A stretch of 64,000 nucleotides of DNA from Hyphomicrobium denitrificans 1NES1 (GCF_000230975.2 NC_021172.1:372001-436000); one strand, 5' to 3'. Positions 52,421 to 62,661 are shown, numbered from the stretch's first letter. Notes: generated from the letters alone by a model not told the origin. Translations and numbers: made by a program.

Positions 52421-53584
52421 TCACGGCAAGCGGACGGTTGATGGACGCCCGGCACCGGTCACGAGCCACTCATAGACCGCGAGAAATGCCTCAGCCACAG
52501 TGCTCCAGCTGAATTTCTGTTCGACCAGCGCGCGGCCATTGCGGCCCATCTGTTGCAATTCAACAAGATCTTTGTTCAAAAACCGGGACAGATCGCGCGC
52601 CATGTCGTGAGGGTTCAGCGATAACCGTTCGGCTGCGGACGCTTTAAATCCTTCGGGCAGGTTGCACGCATCCGTTTGCAGAACAGGCAATTCGTAAGAC
52701 CAAGCTTCGAGCACCGACATCGGCAGGCCTTCGCTGAGCGACGGCAGTACGAAGCCGTGTGCCCGGCGTAGTGCTGCATCTTTGTCGTACCCGAAGAGCG
52801 GACCTACGAGATGGATGCGCCCTGTCAGCCGGCGCTTTTCAATAGCGCGTTCCAGCGTCTGGCTGTAGCCGCCCTGGTCCCACCCAGCGATGACCAGATG
52901 CCAGCCGTTCGCATCTGCTCGCGCGGGCCACGCGTCGATCAGTGAGGTCAGATTCTTTTTCGGATGCAATCGCCCCAAGAACAGCATGATTTTGGCATCA
53001 GCGGGAGTGCGCGCATGCCAAGGCGCAAGACCAGGTTCACCCGCAAGTTCGGGGAGCGTTACGCCGTTCGGAATGATGGATATGGGATTGACGAAGCCAA
53101 GGCTGCGGATGGCGGATGCTTCTGCTTCGCAAAGTGCATGTAGGCAGCTCGCGCCGCGCAGATGCGCATTCTCGTAGAGGCAAGCGGCGATCGCTTTCTT
53201 CCATCGCCCCTGACGTAGCGACCAGGCGTCGAGCATGCCGTGCGGTGATACGATGTATGGGCGGCGCATTCGCGAGGACCACAGAGATACGGCCCGCGAA
53301 GGATAAGTCCATATCCCATGCGTGTGGACGATCGAAGCGTCAGTGTCGTGCAGCCGGGCAAGCGCAGTTGGCGCGTATCCGAGGGCAGAAGGTCCCCGAA
53401 CAGCGAGCGCCGAGGCGGGCGCTCCTTGCCAATCGGCAGACTGAAGGCGCCATTGAGGATCGCACAGCCCTATGACGTGGACTTCGGCGACGGCTGCAAG
53501 CAAGCTTCGCGACAATGCTTCGACTACCGCCGAGACGCCGCCGCCTGCCCGCGACAGATATGAGGTTACGAGCGCAGCTTTCAT
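52421..53584 (-). CDS. GT4 glycosyltransferase
   Basis: A 387-residue GT-B enzyme. The N-terminal half has AALVTSYLSRAGGGVSAVVEALS and an HTHGIWTYPSR segment. The C-terminal GT4 domain has MLFLGRLHPKKNLTSLIDAW and PSLSEGLPMSVLEAWSYELPVLQ with the EX7E-like Glu pair. It shares a four-base ATGA overlap with the preceding gene, so the two are coupled. Confidence 0.93.
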   Translation of the reverse strand: MKAALVTSYLSRAGGGVSAVVEALSRSLLAAVAEVHVIGLCDPQWRLQSADWQGAPASALAVRGPSALGYAPTALARLHDTDASIVHTHGIWTYPSRAVSLWSSRMRRPYIVSPHGMLDAWSLRQGRWKKAIAACLYENAHLRGASCLHALCEAEASAIRSLGFVNPISIIPNGVTLPELAGEPGLAPWHARTPADAKIMLFLGRLHPKKNLTSLIDAWPARADANGWHLVIAGWDQGGYSQTLERAIEKRRLTGRIHLVGPLFGYDKDAALRRAHGFVLPSLSEGLPMSVLEAWSYELPVLQTDACNLPEGFKASAAERLSLNPHDMARDLSRFLNKDLVELQQMGRNGRALVEQKFSWSTVAEAFLAVYEWLVTGAGRPSTVRLP

Positions 53585-54792
53585 TTCGGTCGAATGGTGT
53601 GGTCGGCAGCGCGCGTCGAGGCTCGGTATGAAAGTGCGGCGGCCATCGCGACGGCGGCGCGCGGCTTCTTATGCGAGCGGGACGAATAGGCAGCAACCGC
53701 GGCCTCGATCAATCCTGAGGAAAACCTGTTTAAGTCCCAGTCGCGAATGATGCGAAGGCTGGCGTCGCCCATCGCCTGTCGGTTTGGGGTGTTTGCGATC
53801 TCATACAGCAGCGTTGCAAGTTGCGCCGTATTGGCCGGGTCGAAGACGCGACCGTTGATGCCTTCTTGAACGAGGTCCGGATGGCATCCGACGCCTTTGG
53901 ACACCAGAACAGGTAAACCCGCTGCCATCGCTTCATTGACGACGAGGCCCCATGTTTCGGACAGACTTGGAAATACAAGGGCGTCCGCCGAGGCGTAGAG
54001 AGCAGGCAATTCATCGTACGCCTTGCGGCCAATCAGATGGACATGCTCTGTAAGAGACAGCTCCGCGACGCGGCGCGCGATTATGCCGTAGAGCGGCCCG
54101 TCGCCGGCAATCGTCAGGTCCCAACCCTTTTCGGCGGCCTTGTCCCGATAGCGCCTGAAGGCGCCGATCAGGAACATGAGATTCTTTCCTTCAACAAGGC
54201 GCGAGCAGCATAGAAAGTGAGGTCGATGCAAACTGCCGCTCGCCTGCGGAACGAGAATCGGGCGGCGCTGCGCGCTATTGCGTGCGAAATGCCGATTATC
54301 GACGACGTCGTAGCCGGTAGAAATCCGACATCTCGGAAAGCCGAGTCTGGCCAGATATTCGGTTTGTGGTGTTCCCGCGACAAGCGCAGCATCAAAGAGT
54401 GACACGAAATGGCGTTTCAAGGAGTCACGGATTGGGTTTCTCTGACCGTTCAGAGCATGAGAGTCGCTCATAAGTACAGTTGGAATACCGAGGCCCTGGC
54501 AAAGGCAGACCGCTAGCAGGGAGAACGGTTCGGCGTACCCGGGAATGGCGACGACGTCGGGCGAAAAATTCTTCAGCCAACCGTCCAGTGCCTGCAGGCT
54601 TCGCATTCGCTCTTCTTGCCGCTTCGAGAGAGAAATAACACCAGCGGTTCGCTTTTCTTCCGTCACGCCCCAATCGTATTCGCCATCGAAGTCTGAAAAC
54701 TCGAGGGCGAGAACTGAGGCGCGCAGCCGGAGATCATCAAGGCGGGCCAAGTGGTAAGGGCCGTAACTGCGGAACAATAGCGCAATCCGCAT
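53581..54792 (-). CDS. GT4 glycosyltransferase
   Basis: A 403-residue GT-B enzyme. The N-terminal domain begins MRIALLFRSYGPYHLARLDDL and lacks the common GG loop. The C-terminal GT4 domain has FLCCSRLVEGKNLMFLIGAF and FPSLSETWGLVVNEAMAAGLPVLVS. The ATG at 54792 gives the natural N-terminus; the frame extends to 54933 but without family signal. The end overlaps the next gene by four bases. Confidence 0.93.
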   Translation of the reverse strand: MRIALLFRSYGPYHLARLDDLRLRASVLALEFSDFDGEYDWGVTEEKRTAGVISLSKRQEERMRSLQALDGWLKNFSPDVVAIPGYAEPFSLLAVCLCQGLGIPTVLMSDSHALNGQRNPIRDSLKRHFVSLFDAALVAGTPQTEYLARLGFPRCRISTGYDVVDNRHFARNSAQRRPILVPQASGSLHRPHFLCCSRLVEGKNLMFLIGAFRRYRDKAAEKGWDLTIAGDGPLYGIIARRVAELSLTEHVHLIGRKAYDELPALYASADALVFPSLSETWGLVVNEAMAAGLPVLVSKGVGCHPDLVQEGINGRVFDPANTAQLATLLYEIANTPNRQAMGDASLRIIRDWDLNRFSSGLIEAAVAAYSSRSHKKPRAAVAMAAALSYRASTRAADHTIRPK

Positions 54793-54824
54793 GGGACTGG
54801 CGGCGGTTGGGCGCGTATCCAACT

Positions 54825-56153
54825 TTATGCGGGCCGCCGATAAAGAGAAGAGACTGCGGCGGGGGTCTGGCGCGCGACGATGCGCAGAATGAGAAGCGCC
54901 GGCAGACCGAAGAGCAGCGCTCTGAACATCCACGCCTCGATCGTCTGTGTCAGTAGGTAGATCGAGAGCGCCGCCAGCAGCACATATGCAGGTTGCACGC
55001 GGGGATCACGGCGGCTGAGACTCCAAAGTCGACCATAGAGCCAGCCCACTACGAATATCGCCAGCGGCGCCAGCAATCCGAATTCCAGCCAGAAATCTCC
55101 GACAAAGCTTGGCGCCGCGCCGACTGCGATATCCCAGCCCGTGATCGTCGCGATGCGATCCACTGGAATTCCCGCGCCGCGTGTTAGATCGATATTCAGT
55201 CCCAATGCGGAAACGACGTCGGCATACTTCGTCGGCCATAGCGAATGCGGTATGATTCTGGCGCCCATATGCGCGAGAATGCGCTCTCCGCTGAAGGTCT
55301 CGCCGGTTTCATCGACGTAGCGCACAATTGCCGAGCTGAATAAATATTCGTTGCCGGACCAGTTCTCCAACATCATCGATACCGAACCATCGAATTTTTC
55401 GTTCGACCCGATGTAGATGGCGTCGCGATTGGCGACCAGCCAGAGAAGCAGCGCACCGACGGCGAGCGCCCCGGTCGCAGCAAGGACAAAGGGAATGCGC
55501 GGCCGGAAAACGAGAATGTAGCTGCCGGCAATTGCGGCCAAGGCGAGGAATGTTGGACCTCGCCGCGCTCCGAGCAAACCCTGCACGAGTAGCGGCAAGA
55601 GAAAAACGAACACGAGCAGCCAATGTCTTGGCCGCATTCCGCCATGGCGCCGTGACAGAATGACGAGAGGCGTTGCGACAAATCCAAATTGGGCGGCTTC
55701 GCGAATGTATCCGCTATCGTCCCAGCCGCCGCCATAAGCATGTCCGTAAGCGGCGCCAAATCCGCCGACATTTATGATTCCGATAATCCACGTCAGCGCC
55801 CCCAACGCGCCGAAGACTACGCCGACAGCCAGAATAGCATTTGGATTTTGCTGAATGATCGGTGCGGATGCTCTATGCGCGTAACGGGCGCCACGCCAAA
55901 TGCCAACTATCAGTGCCAGGCACATTATGTTCGCGACGAGTTGGAACTTTGCCAGTTCATCCCAATAGCCGGCGCGCGATAGAAACTCGAAATCGTCATT
56001 CGCCAGTCCATAAAGCGGCAGCCAGACATAAAGGAACAGACATTGCGGCACGCAAAAGATGGTCGGATGGAATACGTCTCGCCACAACATCCAGTCGCGA
56101 AATATCGCCCAAGCTCCGAAGGCAGCGAGCAGGCCGGCAAGCGCATAGAACAT
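54825..56153 (-). CDS. Wzy-like oligosaccharide polymerase
   Basis: A 442-residue membrane protein with about 10-12 helices and a large periplasmic loop (about residues 245-345), as in O-antigen and exopolysaccharide polymerases. There is no family signature that can be read by eye: Wzy proteins are very divergent. The call rests on topology and on its place among glycosyltransferase genes. An alternative is a different polytopic transporter. Confidence 0.6.
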   Translation of the reverse strand: MFYALAGLLAAFGAWAIFRDWMLWRDVFHPTIFCVPQCLFLYVWLPLYGLANDDFEFLSRAGYWDELAKFQLVANIMCLALIVGIWRGARYAHRASAPIIQQNPNAILAVGVVFGALGALTWIIGIINVGGFGAAYGHAYGGGWDDSGYIREAAQFGFVATPLVILSRRHGGMRPRHWLLVFVFLLPLLVQGLLGARRGPTFLALAAIAGSYILVFRPRIPFVLAATGALAVGALLLWLVANRDAIYIGSNEKFDGSVSMMLENWSGNEYLFSSAIVRYVDETGETFSGERILAHMGARIIPHSLWPTKYADVVSALGLNIDLTRGAGIPVDRIATITGWDIAVGAAPSFVGDFWLEFGLLAPLAIFVVGWLYGRLWSLSRRDPRVQPAYVLLAALSIYLLTQTIEAWMFRALLFGLPALLILRIVARQTPAAVSSLYRRPA

Positions 56154-56199
56154 GTTGCGCGTCTAGGTTACCGAAAGCGGTTGATGGCGGTTGGAGATT

Positions 56200-57444
56200 T
56201 CACGGTAGCTGCTCCGCACCGGAGGATTCGAGTTTGGAAAATGCGTGGAGCAGTCGTTCGCCGTACTTTTCCCATGTGTGCTCGCGTGCGCGAGCTCGCG
56301 CGTTCTGAGACATGCGCGACCGTAAATCCCGGTTCGTAACGATGCGTTTTATCACGTCAGCCAGGGCTTCGGGATCGCGGATCGGCACGATGAAGCCGTC
56401 GATACCATTCCGTACGACGGAACCGCAGTTTGGCGTCGTAATTACGGGAACTGCACAAGCCATTGCCTCCAGGTGCGCCAGGGCGAAACCTTCTGACAAA
56501 GTGGGAAGAACAAAGACATCGGCCGCGAGAAATTCATTTTGAACCGAAGCGCGCGGAACTTGCCCGACGTAGTGCGGGCCTTCGAACAGAGGATCGCGTA
56601 TCTGATGTTTTGCAACGGGACCAACGACGCGAATATCGCACGCGACATTGCGCTCTCTGAGAATGCGTGAGGCGGCGGCCAAGTAGTGATTTCCCTTGAG
56701 CAGTCCCACCGTGCCGACAAACAAAACGCGTCCAGGTATGGGATTCGGTTTTGCATCTAGCCAGCTTCCGTTGATGCCGTAGGGTACGATCGCGACCTTG
56801 CTCGGATCGGCTCCGAGCGCGATCACCGAGCGATAGACGAATTCGGATGGAACGAGGATCAGATCGGCGATTTCGTACTTGCGCCGGTCGCGCTTGCGGC
56901 CGTCCTCAACTTGATCGAGGGACGGGATAGTCCAAGGGATTTCCGGAAAGCGCTGATATTCTTCCGCGAGGTGTAAGCCAATATCGGGATTGAGCATGGC
57001 TTCGTGTACGATGCGATAGCCGCGCGCTTTGGCTTCCTGGCAAAGGTCTATGTCGTCGTTGACGATGACAGTATATATGGCGTTGGCGCCGCCGAAGTGA
57101 TCGGCCCGTGCACGCTTCATCACGGCATCGGAAACAGAGCCGGTTCTTGCTTCGAAGCCGAGTTTCCGACCGATATGCCAAGCGACGACGGCACCTCGCA
57201 CCTGACGCACCTTTGCGGCGGAGAGATTTGGTGGGAGTGTTCGCCCGAACATGCGGTGTACGAGCGTGGGGCGGAGGCAGGTCGGCCATACGTGCCCTAC
57301 GAAGCGGGTCGCTCCGACATTTGCACAGAAGTCCGTATAGAAGCGCTGAAGCATGCCGGCGCGTTCAAGTATAGCCGGAACGGCGTAGTGCAGTCGTGCG
57401 CCCGGCTGCAGGACTGCAAATCGCAATGGGTTTGGCTTAGGCAT
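56200..57444 (-). CDS. GT4 glycosyltransferase
   Basis: A 414-residue GT-B enzyme. The GT4 domain has VLFVGTVGLLKGNHYLAAA and LPTLSEGFALAHLEAMACAVPVITT. The start overlaps the preceding gene by eight bases (ATGCCTAA). The acceptor domain contains ADLILVPSEFVYRSV, typical of GT4 family members. Donor and acceptor are unknown. Confidence 0.93.
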   Translation of the reverse strand: MPKPNPLRFAVLQPGARLHYAVPAILERAGMLQRFYTDFCANVGATRFVGHVWPTCLRPTLVHRMFGRTLPPNLSAAKVRQVRGAVVAWHIGRKLGFEARTGSVSDAVMKRARADHFGGANAIYTVIVNDDIDLCQEAKARGYRIVHEAMLNPDIGLHLAEEYQRFPEIPWTIPSLDQVEDGRKRDRRKYEIADLILVPSEFVYRSVIALGADPSKVAIVPYGINGSWLDAKPNPIPGRVLFVGTVGLLKGNHYLAAASRILRERNVACDIRVVGPVAKHQIRDPLFEGPHYVGQVPRASVQNEFLAADVFVLPTLSEGFALAHLEAMACAVPVITTPNCGSVVRNGIDGFIVPIRDPEALADVIKRIVTNRDLRSRMSQNARARAREHTWEKYGERLLHAFSKLESSGAEQLP

Positions 57445-58585
57445 TTGTACTGCTCGCTTGCGCGTAGGAATAAGCGGGTGAGCCCGACCAAATGGCCATC
57501 AGCTTCTCGACGGCCGCATCCCACGTAAACGTGCTGGCACGTTCACGAATGCGGGCACGGAGCGTCGCATGGCGATCTGGCTCATCGAGGTAATTTGCGA
57601 TGACGTCAGCGACCTCGGTTGCGGTCGCGTCGGGGGCAAACAAATGACCGCAACCTTCCGGGATCGTGTCCGATATTCCCCCGACGTTGCGTGCCAGAAC
57701 CGGGATGCCGAGGCGCAAGCTTTCGCGATTCGAAATCCCAAACGCTTCGGCGGAGGAGAAAAGGCAGACGAAATGGCAGGCCTGGATGAAATCGAGAAAG
57801 CGCTGTGGGTTTCTGTGCTTGTCGATGTAGCCGACGGTCCGCAACAGGTGGTGACGGGGGCCATCTGCGGGCGCGAAGCCCGCAGCCGCGACTTCAACAT
57901 CGATATTGCGTGCACGAAGAATTTCGGCAACGTCGAGTAAGAAGGACAGACTTTTTCGTTTCCAGTCCTTGCCAAGAAAACCTAGTCGAAGTTTTGACAG
58001 AGATCCCGGCTGGATATTAGTGAGATTGCCGATGCTTTGATCATCGATATTCGAACCTCCCGGAACGACGTGGACCTTGGCGGGGCTTACGCCGTAACGC
58101 TCGACGACGGAGCGTGCCGCCCAGGCGCTCATGCAAACGATGTGCTTTGCGGCGGAATATTGCGCCTTTTCGCGTGCAATGGCATCGGCCATCACATGGC
58201 GACTGACCCTGCAGCTTTCTGCGAGCCCATACTCCTCGAAGTTTTGCGCGAGCGTCGCATCGATGTAGTAGCTCACTGTGCCGCCATGGTTCGGCGGTGG
58301 GAAGAGAGGAAAATGGCTGATGATCTCAGCCTCGTTCCCGATCGGATCGGCTTGATCCAGCAAGCGACGGAGAAAGTAGGCACTATACTGAAAGCCGCCA
58401 TATTGCCCGTGACGGACGCGAGACCAGACGTTCCATATCGATCGATGGAAGCGCTGTCGTTTCGGGTCGAGCCGCCAAGCGGCATCGATGAAGCCCGCTC
58501 GCCGGGCAGCTTTGAAAAGATGGAACGGCGTGCCGCTCCAGGTGGTGGGCGACGTGGCGTCGCCGATGCATGTCAGGATGCGCAT
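57437..58585 (-). CDS. GT4 glycosyltransferase
   Basis: A 382-residue GT-B enzyme beginning MRILTCIGDATSPTTWSGTPFHLFKAARR. The C-terminal domain has LRLGFLGKDWKRKSLSFLLDVAE and FSSAEAFGISNRESLRLGIPVLA. ATG 58585 is used rather than the in-frame extension to 58648; it overlaps the previous gene's end by 13 bases. Confidence 0.92.
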   Translation of the reverse strand: MRILTCIGDATSPTTWSGTPFHLFKAARRAGFIDAAWRLDPKRQRFHRSIWNVWSRVRHGQYGGFQYSAYFLRRLLDQADPIGNEAEIISHFPLFPPPNHGGTVSYYIDATLAQNFEEYGLAESCRVSRHVMADAIAREKAQYSAAKHIVCMSAWAARSVVERYGVSPAKVHVVPGGSNIDDQSIGNLTNIQPGSLSKLRLGFLGKDWKRKSLSFLLDVAEILRARNIDVEVAAAGFAPADGPRHHLLRTVGYIDKHRNPQRFLDFIQACHFVCLFSSAEAFGISNRESLRLGIPVLARNVGGISDTIPEGCGHLFAPDATATEVADVIANYLDEPDRHATLRARIRERASTFTWDAAVEKLMAIWSGSPAYSYAQASSTNA

Positions 58586-59700
58586 TCGGCAAACCGTTTC
58601 AGGGATTGGGGAGCGCCGAACAATTGTGCTTCCCAGCGTTGTGCACAACTCTCGATGCCGTATTCGCTGCGAATGCGTTGCAATGCTTTTGACGCGAAGT
58701 GCGTGCGCAATTCTGGCGAATTCAGAACTCGGCTAATGGCCGATGCCAATGCAACTGGGTCGGAAGGTGAAACGAGTATGCCCGCTTCGCCGTCAGCCAA
58801 GACTTCGCGACAGGCGGCTACGTCACTCGCGACGACCGGGATGCCCGCGGCCATGGCTTCGATCAGTACGATGCCAAAACCTTCGTCGCGAGTGGTGCTG
58901 AATGCAAAGACATCGACCTGTCCCAACAGCCTCGCGACATCGGTTTGATTTCCCAGAAACGACGTCGATTCCGCGATTCCGAGCGAGCGTGCCTGCGCTT
59001 CGAGATTGCCGCGCAAGGCACCGTCGCCGACGATCCACAGTTGCGCACTTGGCATGTCGCGCCGTACGATCGCGAAGGCCTCCAGAAGTGTTGCGTGATC
59101 CTTGATGACGTCCAGTCTGGACACCATTGCAATTGTCGGTCGGAGGTCGCTACGCATTTCGCGCAAACGCCGGGCGTCAGCAAGAATGTCGGCAACGTCG
59201 ACGGCGTTAGGTAGTACTGCGGACCGTGCGGGCATCCCGATTCCAAGCTGCTTAAACTCCTGCTCCACCGTTCTGGAGCACGAGAGGACAGGGCATCGGA
59301 TGATGCGCGATGCTGCCAGAATCGCGCAGAACCGCAATCGGGCAATCCGACTTCGAGGCGGCGGATTCCCCGCCCAAGCGCTCACCCGGCGAACGCCCGC
59401 GCTTCGTGCCGCCGCGGCGACTATGAGGTGTGGGATGCCAAAGCAATGAAGGAGGATTGCGTCGGGTTTTCTTTGCGCGATTTGCTTTCGAGCCCACCTC
59501 CATTGATCGAAATATGATTGTCTATCGGAAGGCAGGACGCTTACGTGGTCTTGGAAGACATTGTTGAAATCCCGCTCCAAACTCCGCGACGACGATGACC
59601 ATGCCAGAGCATGCTGCTCGAAACGGTTTTGCCAATGGCGAGCGAGACGCAGGCACATCATCTCTGTGCCGCCGGTTCCCAGGCCGGTAATGACGTGCAT
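58573..59700 (-). CDS. GT4 glycosyltransferase
   Basis: A 375-residue GT-B enzyme. MHVITGLGTGGTEMMCLRLARHWQ is the classical GT4 N-terminal motif. The C-terminal domain has STTRDEGFGIVLIEAMAAGIPVVAS. It is close in sequence to the next gene upstream (59709-60857), which shares FAFSTT.DEGFGI.LIEAMAA, suggesting a tandem duplication. ATG 59700 follows GAAG; a TTG at 59712 is an alternative. Confidence 0.93.
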   Translation of the reverse strand: MHVITGLGTGGTEMMCLRLARHWQNRFEQHALAWSSSSRSLERDFNNVFQDHVSVLPSDRQSYFDQWRWARKQIAQRKPDAILLHCFGIPHLIVAAAARSAGVRRVSAWAGNPPPRSRIARLRFCAILAASRIIRCPVLSCSRTVEQEFKQLGIGMPARSAVLPNAVDVADILADARRLREMRSDLRPTIAMVSRLDVIKDHATLLEAFAIVRRDMPSAQLWIVGDGALRGNLEAQARSLGIAESTSFLGNQTDVARLLGQVDVFAFSTTRDEGFGIVLIEAMAAGIPVVASDVAACREVLADGEAGILVSPSDPVALASAISRVLNSPELRTHFASKALQRIRSEYGIESCAQRWEAQLFGAPQSLKRFAECAS

Positions 59701-59708
59701 AACCGTCT

Positions 59709-60857
59709 TCAAGCGGCGAAATCCGGTGACGTTTCAGGCATAGGCAGGCCGAGCAAGTCCGAATAACCGCGGGCCATGTCGGTCATAGAAAATGCGGAGG
59801 CAACTTTTTGTTGCGCGAGTTGGGCGCGTGCGTCGGCGATGGTTGCGTCTGCGAGAACTGCGTCGATGGCATTCGCCAATGCCGCCGGATCGGCAGGCGC
59901 GACGAGAGTTCCCAATCGGCCGTTATCCAAAACTTCGCGGCAGGCTCCGACGTCGCTGGCGACGACTGGGACGGTGGCTGCCATTGCCTCGATCAGGGCG
60001 ATTCCGAAGCCCTCGTCGGACGTCGTCGAGAAAGCGAACAGATGCATTTGCGTGATCAAGTCGACAACGTTTTTTCGCATGCCGAGAAGTTCGACGGTAT
60101 CTGCCACGTCTTCCGCGTCAATCAGGAGTTCAAGCTCATGGCGTCGGCTGCCGTCGCCAATGAGCCAAACACGAATGTTTCGCCCGCGCGTTTTGAGTAT
60201 GCGAGCCGCCCGGATCAATGTCGGTTGATCCTTATGGCCTTCTAATCGTGCGACCATGCCGATAATAAAAGGCGCCTCATTCGTTCGCCGGGAAGGTTTA
60301 CGATCGCAACGGCTGAAGGCGGTCGGCAGACCGTTGTAGATAACGGCGGTTTCCGAGTGCTTCACTCCGAAGTGGAGGACCGTTCCCGCGCGTACGTACT
60401 GACTGCAGCATACCAAGCTGTCCGTGAATGGCCGTCCGAACTGAACCAGAAACTTAAACTTGCGGAAAGCGTTTCCTGTGCTCGCGTCCGGATAATTGCC
60501 GACGTGCGCGATAATGCGATCCACGCCGGCAAGCCGCGCGCCGATTGCCATAAAAGCGTGCCAGCCTAGCGACATCGAAAGCAATGCGGCAGGGCGATGT
60601 GCACGGGCTATCCTAAAAATCTGGAAGGCTAGAATGAGATAACGTGCATATCCGCGCTCGGGAAGATTGAGCGTAATGCGTTCTAACCCGAGTGCTTCGA
60701 AATCCGAGGCGAGATCATTGGGCGATCCCTGCATCACGACGATAATGGGCTGCACGCCGACCGCAATCCATTCGCGGCTTAGTTCGAGCGCCAAACGAGG
60801 GGTGCCTTCCGCCGCCAGCGACATCAAGGCGATCAAGACGCAATTTCTACGCGGCAT
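59709..60857 (-). CDS. GT4 glycosyltransferase
   Basis: A 382-residue GT-B enzyme with NCVLIALMSLAAEGTPRLALEL at the N-terminus, FIIGMVARLEGHKDQPTLIRAAR in the C-terminal domain and the donor motif FAFSTTSDEGFGIALIEAMAA. It is a likely paralogue of the preceding GT gene. ATG 60857 follows AAGGG; GTG 60863 is too close to it. Confidence 0.93.
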   Translation of the reverse strand: MPRRNCVLIALMSLAAEGTPRLALELSREWIAVGVQPIIVVMQGSPNDLASDFEALGLERITLNLPERGYARYLILAFQIFRIARAHRPAALLSMSLGWHAFMAIGARLAGVDRIIAHVGNYPDASTGNAFRKFKFLVQFGRPFTDSLVCCSQYVRAGTVLHFGVKHSETAVIYNGLPTAFSRCDRKPSRRTNEAPFIIGMVARLEGHKDQPTLIRAARILKTRGRNIRVWLIGDGSRRHELELLIDAEDVADTVELLGMRKNVVDLITQMHLFAFSTTSDEGFGIALIEAMAATVPVVASDVGACREVLDNGRLGTLVAPADPAALANAIDAVLADATIADARAQLAQQKVASAFSMTDMARGYSDLLGLPMPETSPDFAA

Positions 60858-60865
60858 GGCCACCC

Positions 60866-61774
60866 TTAGACTTGGCCTATGAGGTCCAAATGGAAGTTTG
60901 AGTCGTTATTCGCTCGCTTGAAGATACTGTCCCAGGATTTTCCATCGAACGGCCGATATCCGATTTTCGCGAGATTTTTGAGAAGAAGGAGGGGATCGCC
61001 ATGCTGGCGGCGTATGAAAGGAGGATGAACCTCCAAGTGCATCCGGGGGCGAAGTGTCGACAGCCAATCCAATGACGATTGCACAAGATTCCACTCCATG
61101 CCCTCGATGTCGATCTTGAGCAGATCGGGCACAATTCCGCGCTCTTTGCATATGTGCTGAAGCGGAGCGCATTCGACGACTACGCGTGCGAATGGTCGAC
61201 CGTTTTTGGCTGCCGTTCGTTCGGTACTGGCGTCGCTCATCGGTGAAAGACTGCGTGCCACGCCATATCCGGACGATACGAATTCGACATTAGCAGGTTC
61301 TCCGACTGCGCGTGCATCGATGTGCCATTCCGCATTGGCGCTCAGGTTGCGATCCCGCACGTTTGCAAGAACGACTTGGGATGGCGAGTCCGGTTCGATG
61401 CTCAAGACTTGAACGGGGCTCGTTCTGCTGGCTACAAACAGCGCGGAGAAGAAGCCGCCCGATGCTCCGACATCAACGAGTGCACGACAGCCGTCGGCAA
61501 GTTCAAGAAATGAGCGCCATTCCCCAGCTTCGAAAGCCATGGTGCGGAATACATTATGCGCTAAAGCGTCGTCCGGTAGCCGAAGCCGGATGGACTTGCT
61601 CAAAAATATACAATCGACTCCGGCGTCCATGTCTCTCTGGATGAGGTCAGACGTCTCCATGCGGTAGTAGATCGAAAGCCGTTTCAGGAATCTCGCTCGC
61701 CTGAACAGCGACGATGGCAGTGACATCTTGACCAAGTCTTTGATCTCTCGACCGAACGTGTGCCTCTGAAGCAT
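60866..61774 (-). CDS. FkbM-family methyltransferase 1
   Basis: A 302-residue SAM-dependent methyltransferase of the FkbM type. The SAM motif is LVDVGASGGFFSALFVA. LSIEPDSP and LLKIDIEGMEWNLVQS follow, as does LHLEVHPP-like MHLEVHPPF. FkbM proteins O-methylate sugars or polyketides; in this cluster a sugar hydroxyl is likely. ATG 61774 is preceded by GAGGAG at 6 bases. It is adjacent to a second FkbM gene, 17 bases away. Confidence 0.92.
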   Translation of the reverse strand: MLQRHTFGREIKDLVKMSLPSSLFRRARFLKRLSIYYRMETSDLIQRDMDAGVDCIFLSKSIRLRLPDDALAHNVFRTMAFEAGEWRSFLELADGCRALVDVGASGGFFSALFVASRTSPVQVLSIEPDSPSQVVLANVRDRNLSANAEWHIDARAVGEPANVEFVSSGYGVARSLSPMSDASTERTAAKNGRPFARVVVECAPLQHICKERGIVPDLLKIDIEGMEWNLVQSSLDWLSTLRPRMHLEVHPPFIRRQHGDPLLLLKNLAKIGYRPFDGKSWDSIFKRANNDSNFHLDLIGQV

Positions 61775-61791
61775 GTGTGTCTCCTCGAACT

Positions 61792-62661
61792 TCAAGTCGA
61801 GATTGCGAGGCGCGAAACCGCTTCGGAGCGTCCGGCGCGCATCCATGCGTGGAGATCGCGATATTGCCGGCGAAGACCACGGTAGCCGATGGATGCGAGC
61901 GGCTCGAGAAAATCGATGGCGTTTCGACCGCGTCTTTCGAGCATTTGCCAGTGGACTTCGAGCTGCAAGGCGGGTTTCAGCCTTTCGATGACGAGCAGCG
62001 AGGAGCAGAGCACCTCATGTTCGAAGGATTCCACGTCGATCTTCATGATATCGGGTTGCCAATCGATCGTGGTCAAGAGATCGGACAATGTCGTCACGGG
62101 AACGTCAACGTCGGACGCTTTGAACGCTTTCATCGCGTGCTCGTGGAGGCGATTGCTGATCGGCATGATGAGCCGCCCCGACATGTCAGATACGGCCACG
62201 GCCATGATCTTCCAGTCAATGTGTGGCCCCGTGTTCAATGCAATCGCGCGCTCAAGAAGAGGCAGGACCTGGGGATCCGGCTCGACCGAGAGGATGTGGC
62301 AGGCATGCGGTCGTGAGCGGGCGAAAAGCGCGGACATGAAGCCCGTTTGAGCACCGATATCGATGAGCGCCATGCGATTTTTCGAAAGCTCGAGGAATTC
62401 CCTGGCTTCGACCGAGGACTCGTTGATTTCAATGCCGTGATGCTGCCAGTTGAGATAGGCGGTGACGCTTTCGGGCGGAAATACCGTGAGGCCGTTTTTG
62501 ACATAAAGCGGAAGGCCCGGTGTTCGATTACGTATCCGCAGCGCCTCGCTTCTATCCAATCGCCAATAACTAGGAATACGTTTGACGAAGCCGAGTGTTT
62601 GCCAGAGCGCGAATGGCGTTGTCGTGCGGGCAGCAGTTCGAAATGTCGAGTGCAAAGTCAT
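61792..62661 (-). CDS. FkbM-family methyltransferase 2
   Basis: A 289-residue SAM-dependent methyltransferase related to the neighbouring one: LIDIGAQTGFMSALFA, LSVEPDPQVLPLLERA, IMKIDVESFEHEVL and LQLEVHW. The two share architecture but differ widely, so they probably methylate different positions. ATG 62661 follows GAAGG at 8 bases; a TTG at 62676 is not favoured. The 118-base gap upstream (62662-62779) has no gene and may hold a promoter. Confidence 0.92.
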   Translation of the reverse strand: MTLHSTFRTAARTTTPFALWQTLGFVKRIPSYWRLDRSEALRIRNRTPGLPLYVKNGLTVFPPESVTAYLNWQHHGIEINESSVEAREFLELSKNRMALIDIGAQTGFMSALFARSRPHACHILSVEPDPQVLPLLERAIALNTGPHIDWKIMAVAVSDMSGRLIMPISNRLHEHAMKAFKASDVDVPVTTLSDLLTTIDWQPDIMKIDVESFEHEVLCSSLLVIERLKPALQLEVHWQMLERRGRNAIDFLEPLASIGYRGLRRQYRDLHAWMRAGRSEAVSRLAIST

